Source: DASVEE01 sp036399695 (GTDB lineage: Bacteria > Acidobacteriota > Thermoanaerobaculia > Gp7-AA8). From it: 13,517 bases of DNA. The DNA lies in contig DASWMP010000159.1 of NCBI GenBank assembly GCA_036399695.1, positions 1-13,517 on the forward strand, read 5' to 3'. The stretch's first letter is position 1, and each line of letters begins with the position of its first letter. Shown here in pieces: positions 8,561 to 13,517 of the stretch. Both the position numbers and the translations under genes were made by a program. The notes below the pieces were generated by a model, which saw nothing but the letters and a program-made list of their open reading frames with translations, was not told where the DNA came from and made no database searches.

Positions 8561-8576
8561 GGGGCGACTGCTCGAC

Positions 8577-9467
8577 ATGCGTATTGCTCAGATCGTCCTT
8601 CCCGATGCCTCGGCCTACGAACGAAAGTCTCAGCGCGTCGATCATGCAGCACTTTCGGTAGCGCATCAGGTAATTCTCACATCGGTAGAGGAGATCGCGG
8701 CGGCGCGGGCGGACGTCGCCCACGTCTACGGCCCGCGCGTCCTCCCCTCCTCTCTCTTCCGCCGGTTCCCCGTCCCCTACGTCGCCACGGGAGACATCCC
8801 CTGGTCGCGCTGGCCATTCGGGAAACCGGTCGAGCCGGACTACGTCGTCTCCCCGCTCATCGAGAAAGTAGAGCAGAGCCGCCTGCAACCACTGCCGGAG
8901 GCGGTGGAGGACGCCTACTTCATGTGGGACAGACACTCTTGTCTGTCCGGGGCCGGTGGACAGACAGGAGTGTCTGTCCTACATGACCTCAGAGGACAGA
9001 CAGGAGTGTCTGTCCCACATTTCACCCTCGGCACGTACGCCCGGCCGTCCGTCATCAACGCCGTCGAGCAGACGATCGCCCGCATCGAGCGCTTTCGTGA
9101 CGACATCACCTGGAACCTTTATCAGCACCCGCCGACACCGGCCGATCTAGCCGGTGTAGATCTCTGGGTCGATCCTGCAACAGACGCGACCGACCTGGAC
9201 GGCTTCGTGGCAGAGGCGATCGTGATGCAAGTGCCTGTCGTTGCGTCACGTACGCCGATCAACGAGCTCCGCCTGGAGCAGGGACGCACCGGGTTTCTCG
9301 TCCCGGCGCGCGATCCGAACGAGCTCACTCATGCGATACTTACGGCGCTGTTCAAGTCCGAGGTAGCTCAGCGAAAAATCGAAGCGGCAGGACAGACGTT
9401 CTCGAAGTTTCGAGCACGCCAAAGGCTGCGCATTCTGTCGCACATGTACGAGACCTTGATTTCATGA
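8577..9467 (+). CDS. GT4-like glycosyltransferase carrying an in-frame palindrome insertion
   Basis: The product has 296 residues, or 263 without the inserted repeat segment; GT4 enzymes usually have 350-400. The N-terminus MRIAQIVLP is the usual first strand of such enzymes, so I choose ATG 8577 over ATG 8559. The latter has no ribosome site and overlaps the likely -10 box. The C-terminal part resembles the GT4 donor-binding fold: LDGFVAEAIVMQVPVVAS followed by GRTGFLVPARDPNELTHAI. The EX7E motif is degraded: the first Glu is Asp208 and only four residues separate it from Glu213. Residues 116-148 come from three palindromic repeats; without them the chain reads EDAYF-TLGTYARP. The sugar donor and acceptor are unknown. 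The gene may be catalytically altered or inactive. Its stop overlaps the cca start (ATGA). Confidence 0.7.
   Translation: MRIAQIVLPDASAYERKSQRVDHAALSVAHQVILTSVEEIAAARADVAHVYGPRVLPSSLFRRFPVPYVATGDIPWSRWPFGKPVEPDYVVSPLIEKVEQSRLQPLPEAVEDAYFMWDRHSCLSGAGGQTGVSVLHDLRGQTGVSVPHFTLGTYARPSVINAVEQTIARIERFRDDITWNLYQHPPTPADLAGVDLWVDPATDATDLDGFVAEAIVMQVPVVASRTPINELRLEQGRTGFLVPARDPNELTHAILTALFKSEVAQRKIEAAGQTFSKFRARQRLRILSHMYETLIS
8922..8948 (-). repeat. Palindromic repeat copy 1 (inverted)
   Basis: It forms a hairpin with perfect 9-bp arms GGACAGACA and TGTCTGTCC and the loop CTCT, preceded by ATGTG. It is the reverse complement of copy 3 with one mismatch. Confidence 0.9.
8958..8984 (+). repeat. Palindromic repeat copy 2
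   Basis: The arms are GGACAGACA and TGTCTGTCC with loop GGAG, followed by TACAT. It differs from copy 3 by a single base (TACAT against CACAT). Confidence 0.9.
8994..9020 (+). repeat. Palindromic repeat copy 3
   Basis: The arms are GGACAGACA and TGTCTGTCC with loop GGAG, followed by CACAT. It starts exactly 36 bases after copy 2. Confidence 0.9.
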
Positions 9468-10702
9468 CGCCGTTCCAGGAGCTACCCAACCCGCAGCGCC
9501 GCGCCCTCGACCTCGTCAAGGAAGTCGCTGTGGAGAAGGACTGCAAACCGTTCCTCGTCGGCGGCCCGGTCCGCGACATCCTCCTCGGACGGCACGCCCT
9601 CGACGTCGACCTCACGCTCGAGGAAGGCAGCTCCACCCTCGCCCGCGCCATCGCCAAACGGATCGAAGGGCGTCTCCGCTCCTTCCCCCAGTTCCTGACG
9701 TACAAGATCACGGCGGACGGCCTCCCCGAGATCGACATCGCCACGGCCCGCAAGGAGCGTTACCGCAAGCCGGGCGCGCTGCCCGCCGTCGCCCCCGGGC
9801 GGCTCAAGGACGACCTGCTCCGCCGCGACTTCTCCATCAACGCCATCGCCATGGACCTGATGAACGGCGCGCTGCACGACCCGACCGGCGGCAGCAAGGA
9901 CCTGGAGAAGCAGCTCGTGCGCATCCTGCACGAGCGGAGCTTCATCGACGACCCGACGCGCATCTATCGCGCCATCCGCCTGGCCCGCCGCCTCGGCTTC
10001 ACGCTCGAAGCGGGCACCGAGCGGCTCATGGCCGAGGCCATCGACGGCGGTGCTCTCTCCGCCATCTCCCGCGAGCGCATCTGGCGCGAGCTGTTCCTGG
10101 CGATGGACGAGGAGCACGCACCGGTCGTGCTGACGGAGCTCAACGACCGTGGGGCCCTGGCGGTGCTGTTCGGCGGACGGGCCGACGCGCGTGCCACCGC
10201 TTCCCTCTCCGATATCCGCGAGCAGCTCACGTCCAATCCCGACCTCGATCGCTACGTCCTCTATACCGGCGCGTTGCTGCGCGGCTCGGAGGCCACGCCG
10301 GCGCAGCTCGAAGGCTCCGGCTTCTCGCAGAAGCGCTCCAAGACCGTGCTGCAGATCGCGCGCGATCTCTCCCGCTTCGAGCAGGCCCTGGAGCATGCGA
10401 CTTCCGAGCGCCAGCGCTTCCGTCTCTACAAGTCGGTGGCGCCGGAGATGCTGACGGCCGTCGTGGCCGACCGGCCGGACGAACTGGCGCACCTGCAGCG
10501 CTTCCACGAATACCGCAACTTCAAGCTGCCGCTGCGCGGCAACGATCTCGAGGTGCCGGGCGGACCTCACGTGGCCAAGGCGCTGGAGCGGACGCGCGAG
10601 GCCGTCTGGACAGGCGAGATCCCGCAGGAGCAGGCCCGCTCGTTTGCGCGCGAATTGGCGATGCAGTACCTTACTCGGGAGCAGACACCCGAGCAGAAAT
10701 GA
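9464..10702 (+). CDS. cca: Class II tRNA nucleotidyltransferase / poly(A) polymerase family protein
   Basis: The 412-residue product builds or repairs the 3' CCA end of tRNA, or one part of it. The nucleotidyltransferase head shows LVGGPVRD (31-38), the metal pair DVDL with Asp47 and Asp49, and a third acidic residue in EIDIATARKE. RRDFSINAIA (120-129) and DPTRIYRAIRLARRLGF (163-179) are the usual downstream motifs, and ISRERIWREL fits motif E. The nucleotide-selecting motif reads DDPTR (162-166) where classical CCA enzymes have EDxxR. Some bacteria split the work between CC-adding and A-adding enzymes, and sequence alone does not tell which this is. The C-terminal helical part is moderate in length, with no HD domain seen. 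The start overlaps the previous stop as ATGA, and the stop overlaps the next start the same way. Confidence 0.92.
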   Translation: MTPFQELPNPQRRALDLVKEVAVEKDCKPFLVGGPVRDILLGRHALDVDLTLEEGSSTLARAIAKRIEGRLRSFPQFLTYKITADGLPEIDIATARKERYRKPGALPAVAPGRLKDDLLRRDFSINAIAMDLMNGALHDPTGGSKDLEKQLVRILHERSFIDDPTRIYRAIRLARRLGFTLEAGTERLMAEAIDGGALSAISRERIWRELFLAMDEEHAPVVLTELNDRGALAVLFGGRADARATASLSDIREQLTSNPDLDRYVLYTGALLRGSEATPAQLEGSGFSQKRSKTVLQIARDLSRFEQALEHATSERQRFRLYKSVAPEMLTAVVADRPDELAHLQRFHEYRNFKLPLRGNDLEVPGGPHVAKALERTREAVWTGEIPQEQARSFARELAMQYLTREQTPEQK

Positions 10703-11544
10703 CCGCGCGGCTCCATACGATCGTCGTCCTCTCCCTCCTCGCCGCCCAGGCCGCGCTCGCCCAGCACGACATTTCGAAAGTCGACGTCGTCGAACCGGGG
10801 CGTGCCGTCGCCACGCCGCTGACGGACACGCAGGAGAAGCTGCTCGAGAAGTACGAGATCCCGGAGCTCGCCGGCGCGAGGCAGGCGCTCGGCTCCCAGC
10901 TCGTCGACGGACGCCTCCCCCGCCCTCTCCTCGACTTCGTCATGAAGGACGGCCCGATCCAGCAGCGCCTCTCGATCTTCGAAGGAGGGCTCGTCGTCGT
11001 GCGGATGACCGGCGCCGGCGGGGAGATCCGCAAGAAGCTGCTGATTCCGGACGACGCGCTGAAGGCGTATCTCGGCAACGCGTCCGCTTCGAGACTCGAG
11101 CTGATCTCGCCCCATTCGCTGCTGCCGCCCGAGAAGGAGCGGCGTGCCCGTCTCCGCGTCTACGGAGACAACGGCCGCGCCGTCGAGCGCGCCTATCACC
11201 CGGCCGGGATGCTGCCGAAGTCTCTTTCGGATCAGGTGATGCCGCTGCAGGACCTGCTGCGCGCCGTCTCCGAGGATCGGACCGTCACCAGCACCGTCTC
11301 GGGCTACGAGCCGAAGATCGGCGATGAGCTGGTCGGCGACGATCAGCAGATCTACCGCGTGGTGAACATCACGGAATCGAACGGCATGGTCGAGCTGCAA
11401 TGCCTCGGCAACCCGACGCGGATGTGGGTCTCGAAGAAAGAGATGTACAACCACTTCATCGGGGCCGCGCCGAAGAAAACGAAAGACGTGCTCACCGGCA
11501 CGTCCGTCATGAGCGCGCCCAGCACCGCCAGCCGGGATCATTGA
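10699..11544 (+). CDS. Exported protein of unknown function
   Basis: The product has 281 residues. The first 21 form a Sec signal peptide: MTAR, a hydrophobic core VVLSLLAAQAALA, and likely cleavage after ALA21 before QHD. There is no lipobox Cys. The mature part has a mixed fold. It includes strand-like stretches such as LSIFEGGLVVVRM, IRKKLLIPDDALKAYL and RARLRVYGD, and a late segment YEPKIGDELVGDDQQIYRVVNI that may be a small beta domain. I do not recognise the family. It overlaps the cca stop as ATGA and is followed 22 bases later by rsmD, so an envelope protein is translated inside an RNA-modification operon. An 8-codon frame bridges it to rsmD. Confidence 0.82.
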   Translation: MTARLHTIVVLSLLAAQAALAQHDISKVDVVEPGRAVATPLTDTQEKLLEKYEIPELAGARQALGSQLVDGRLPRPLLDFVMKDGPIQQRLSIFEGGLVVVRMTGAGGEIRKKLLIPDDALKAYLGNASASRLELISPHSLLPPEKERRARLRVYGDNGRAVERAYHPAGMLPKSLSDQVMPLQDLLRAVSEDRTVTSTVSGYEPKIGDELVGDDQQIYRVVNITESNGMVELQCLGNPTRMWVSKKEMYNHFIGAAPKKTKDVLTGTSVMSAPSTASRDH

Positions 11545-11570
11545 TGCGCTGCCGTCCCGAGACCGCATGA
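11544..11570 (+). CDS. Possible 8-codon bridging reading frame (MRCRPETA)
   Basis: An ATG at 11544 overlaps the preceding TGA by one base, and its own TGA (11568-11570) overlaps the rsmD ATG as ATGA. Ribosomes ending the upstream gene could pass through this frame and deliver themselves to rsmD, which has only a weak ribosome site. It may be chance; there is no other sign of coding. Confidence 0.2.
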   Translation: MRCRPETA

Positions 11571-12118
11571 CCCAGCTCCGCATCACCGCCGGAACGTTCC
11601 GCGGCCGCCGCGTGGGAGTGCCGCATGCGGACGTCCGTCCCACGTCCGAGCGTGCCCGCCAGGCGTTCTTCAACATCGTCGGACCGCGCATCGACGGCGC
11701 CCGCTTCCTCGACCTCTTCGCCGGCAGCGGCATCTTCTCGTTCGAGGCCGTTTCGCGCGGCGCGATCGAGGCGGTGGCGATCGACGACGCACGCGATTCG
11801 ATGAAGGCCGTCGACAAGCTGGCCGCCACGCTGGAGGCGCCCGTCCGCACGATGACGACCGACGTCTTCACGGGGATTAAGCGCCTCGGCGGTACGGTTT
11901 TCGACGTGATCTACGCCGACCCGCCGTACACATGGCTGCAATACGACGAGTTGCTCCTGGCCATCGACAGCGGCGTCCGGCTCTCCCCCGGCGCGCTCGT
12001 GGCGATCGAGCATCGCCGCCGCACCGAGCCTTTCACGGCCGAAGCGAAGCGGCTCCGTTTCATCCGGCGCGCCGAATACGGCGAAGTCTGGATCAGTTTT
12101 TTCAGTACCGAGGAGTGA
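11567..12118 (+). CDS. rsmD: 16S rRNA (guanine966-N2)-methyltransferase RsmD
   Basis: The 183-residue product methylates N2 of G966 in 16S rRNA with S-adenosylmethionine. Family marks are LRITAGTFRGRRV at the start, RPTSERARQAFFNI (24-37), the SAM-binding loop DLFAGSG (49-55), the acidic residue pair AIDD (71-74), and the catalytic DPPY motif (118-121). Length is normal for the family. The TGA stop is followed 9 bases later by phoH. A role in ribosome assembly fits the neighbouring cca, phoH and ybeY genes. Confidence 0.95.
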   Translation: MTQLRITAGTFRGRRVGVPHADVRPTSERARQAFFNIVGPRIDGARFLDLFAGSGIFSFEAVSRGAIEAVAIDDARDSMKAVDKLAATLEAPVRTMTTDVFTGIKRLGGTVFDVIYADPPYTWLQYDELLLAIDSGVRLSPGALVAIEHRRRTEPFTAEAKRLRFIRRAEYGEVWISFFSTEE

Positions 12119-12121
12119 GGA
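12117..12121 (+). promoter_or_regulatory. Ribosome binding site of phoH
   Basis: GAGGA stands 6 bases before the ATG at 12128. A second AGGAG at 12111-12115 lies in the rsmD end. This supports the chosen start. Confidence 0.7.
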
Positions 12122-12127
12122 AAACGA

Positions 12128-13171
12128 ATGGCAGAACAGAAAGCGATCGAGCTGACCGTGGACGAGCAGGGGGCCCACACCCTCTTCGGCAACCACGATG
12201 AGAACCTGCGCGCCCTCGAGGACGCGTTCGTGGTCAAGATCTCCTCCCGCGGCCACGAGATCTTCGTCAGCGGAAAGCCCGAGAACATCGAGCAGGCCGA
12301 GCGCGTGCTCAACGAGCTGCAGGACCTGATTCACAAGGGCTACCCGATCAAGAAATCGGACGTCTCGACCGGCATCCGCGTGAAGCGCGACAAGCCGGAC
12401 CAGAGCCTCGTCGACTTCTTCACGGACGACCGCGTGCCGCAGGCGATCCGCCGCGTCATCACGCCCCGCAACCTCGCCCAGAAGCTCTACCTCCAGGCCA
12501 TCCAGGACAACGACATCGTCTTCGGCGTCGGCCCGGCCGGCACCGGCAAAACGTATCTCGCCGTCGCCGCGGCCGCCGCGGCCATGCAGGAGAAGAGCGT
12601 CAAGCGCATCGTCCTCTGCCGCCCCGCGGTCGAAGCAGGCGAACGGCTCGGCTTCCTGCCGGGCGACATCGCCGAGAAGATCAATCCGTATCTTCGCCCG
12701 CTCTACGACTCGCTGTACGACATCATCGGCTTCGAGAAGGTGGAGAAGCTGATGGAGCGGAGCATCATCGAGATCGCGCCGCTGGCCTTCATGCGCGGCC
12801 GCACGCTCAACGACGCCTTCATCATCCTCGACGAGGCGCAGAACACCACGCCCGAGCAGATGAAGATGTTCCTCACCCGCCTCGGCTTCGGGTCGAAGAT
12901 CGTGGTCACGGGCGACGTCACGCAGATCGACCTGCCCGGGAGCGCGCCGTCGGGCCTCCAGGTCGTGCGCGACATCCTCGACGGCATCGACGACGTGCAC
13001 TTCTCCTACCTGAACAGCAAGGACGTCGTGCGGCACCGCCTCGTGGCCGACATCGTCGACGCCTACGCGCGCTTCGACGACGCGGCCGGGCAGCGCACGC
13101 TGGCCTCGACGTCGAACGGGGCGCCGCGCACCGGGCCGCCGCAGGACCGCACCCGCGCCCGCCGCCGCTGA
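12128..13171 (+). CDS. phoH: PhoH family ATPase, with an actinobacterial-looking 3' part
   Basis: The 347-residue product is a PhoH-like P-loop ATPase thought to act in RNA metabolism. Residues about 8-65 form an N-terminal KH-like region. The Walker A motif is GPAGTGKT (135-142), the Walker B motif is FIILDEAQN (231-239), and VVTGDVTQIDLP (259-270) is a further hallmark. From about residue 250 on, the chain (SGLQVVRDILDGIDDVHF, DVVRHRLVADIVDAYARF) and the Arg/Pro-rich tail read like actinobacterial PhoH. The first part reads like other phyla. Codon use agrees: 15 of the first 189 codons end in A or T, but none of residues 190-347 do, apart from the stop. The frame is intact across the change. 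It may be a misassembly or a recombinant gene. ybeY follows 29 bases later, as in many bacteria. Confidence 0.92.
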   Translation: MAEQKAIELTVDEQGAHTLFGNHDENLRALEDAFVVKISSRGHEIFVSGKPENIEQAERVLNELQDLIHKGYPIKKSDVSTGIRVKRDKPDQSLVDFFTDDRVPQAIRRVITPRNLAQKLYLQAIQDNDIVFGVGPAGTGKTYLAVAAAAAAMQEKSVKRIVLCRPAVEAGERLGFLPGDIAEKINPYLRPLYDSLYDIIGFEKVEKLMERSIIEIAPLAFMRGRTLNDAFIILDEAQNTTPEQMKMFLTRLGFGSKIVVTGDVTQIDLPGSAPSGLQVVRDILDGIDDVHFSYLNSKDVVRHRLVADIVDAYARFDDAAGQRTLASTSNGAPRTGPPQDRTRARRR

Positions 13172-13200
13172 TCACCCCGCACGCCCGTACCCTGGATCTC

Positions 13201-13517
13201 GTGAGTGTTGAGGTGTCCAACGAGTCGGGCGTCGCCGTCGACGAGTCGGCGATCGCCTCCGTCGCGCGCCACGTGCTCACGGCCATGCACGTCAACCCGG
13301 CCGCGGAGCTGTCGGTCATGGTCGTCACCACCGAGGTGATGACCGAGCTGCACGAGCGCTGGATGGACGAGCCGGGGCCCACGGACGTGATGGCGTTCCC
13401 GATGGACGAGCTGGTCGACGAGTCGCGGCGCCCGGACGCCCCGGAGATCGGCCCCGCGCTGCTCGGCGACGTCGTGCTCTGCCCGTCGTTCGCCGCGGCG
13501 CAGGCGCGAAAGGCGGG
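13201..13517 (+). CDS. ybeY: Endoribonuclease YbeY, 5' part cut by the window end
   Basis: 105 codons are visible from a GTG start, with no stop. YbeY is a metal-dependent RNase needed for 16S rRNA maturation. The start VSVEVSNESGVAVDE, then AELSVMVV, MTELHERWMDEPGPTDVMAF, PMDEL and LLGDVVLCP match the family. The DEPGPTDVM..PMDEL form is the one I associate with Actinobacteria; other phyla usually have RPTDVLSFP. The His-rich metal site lies beyond the window. I see no clear ribosome site before the GTG. Nearly every codon ends in G or C. Together with the 3' end of phoH it looks foreign to the rest of the window. Confidence 0.9.
   Translation, partial: MSVEVSNESGVAVDESAIASVARHVLTAMHVNPAAELSVMVVTTEVMTELHERWMDEPGPTDVMAFPMDELVDESRRPDAPEIGPALLGDVVLCPSFAAAQARKA

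Larger units (their letters stand above)
8922..9020. mobile_element. Triple palindromic repeat insertion (REP/MITE-like) inside the glycosyltransferase gene
   Basis: This 99-bp block holds three copies of a 27-nt unit: one inverted (8922-8948) and two direct (8958-8984 and 8994-9020), separated by two 9-nt spacers. The outer copies are inverted relative to each other with one mismatch, so the block has terminal inverted repeats (ATGTGGGACAGACA at the left end). TTC lies immediately on both sides (8919-8921 and 9021-9023), either a 3-bp target duplication or chance. The length is a multiple of three, so the reading frame is kept. No transposase is present, so any movement would have to be driven in trans. 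Confidence 0.75.

Noticed and set aside
8559..8576. Longer glycosyltransferase start at 8559
   Set aside because: It adds only MGRLLD before the classic MRIAQIV start, has no ribosome site, and overlaps the likely -10 box.
8524..8576. cGAMP/c-di-GMP (GEMM) riboswitch near the cyclase gene
   Set aside because: The intergenic gap is too short for such an aptamer and I see no matching helices. No other gap in the window is large enough either.
8922..9020. CRISPR array
   Set aside because: There are only three copies, one inverted, the spacers are 9 nt, and there is no cas gene. A palindromic interspersed element fits better.
10567..11871. 434-codon minus-strand frame opposite cca, the exported-protein gene and rsmD
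   Set aside because: It spans three supported genes on the other strand and has no recognisable motif.
11507..13036. 509-codon minus-strand frame opposite rsmD and phoH
   Set aside because: It crosses two clear plus-strand genes and their gap, and shows only composition-driven His/Asp/Val/Leu repeats.

Overview
This window looks like part of a metagenomic contig from a high-GC bacterium. Acidobacteriota or a similar soil lineage is the best guess from gene style alone: a PATAN/DUF4388 protein, a giant TPR-CHAT protein, and a compact housekeeping operon. No rRNA or tRNA is present to settle the assignment. Coding density is very high, no gap exceeds 300 bases, and most gene junctions overlap or lie within about 60 bases.

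Left half, minus strand, transcribed from about 8550 down to 48: a four-gene block. It starts with a GAF-GGDEF nucleotide cyclase (8523-7216). Next is a 1774-residue TPR-repeat protein with a C-terminal CHAT caspase-like protease domain (7159-1835), then an unrecognised 220-residue protein whose start overlaps the CHAT stop by 14 bases. A PATAN/DUF4388 protein (1163-48) closes the block. The GGDEF domain carries GHLSGS where canonical enzymes have GHxxGD. As I recall it, this Asp-to-Ser change marks the Hypr GGDEF enzymes that make 3',3'-cGAMP. The block may therefore be a cyclic-dinucleotide and protease signalling cassette; the functional link is inference.

Right half, plus strand, from 8577: a glycosyltransferase-like gene, a class II tRNA nucleotidyltransferase (cca-like), a small exported protein, rsmD, phoH, and the start of ybeY. 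The first three genes join by ATGA overlaps. The block looks like an RNA-processing and ribosome-maturation operon.

Two structural oddities stand out. First, the glycosyltransferase gene carries a 99-bp in-frame insertion made of three 27-nt palindromic repeats (one inverted, two direct, 9-nt spacers), flanked by TTC on both sides. Second, the 3' part of phoH and the partial ybeY look actinobacterial, while the rest of the window does not. This suggests either a chimeric assembly joined inside the conserved phoH core or a real recombination event.
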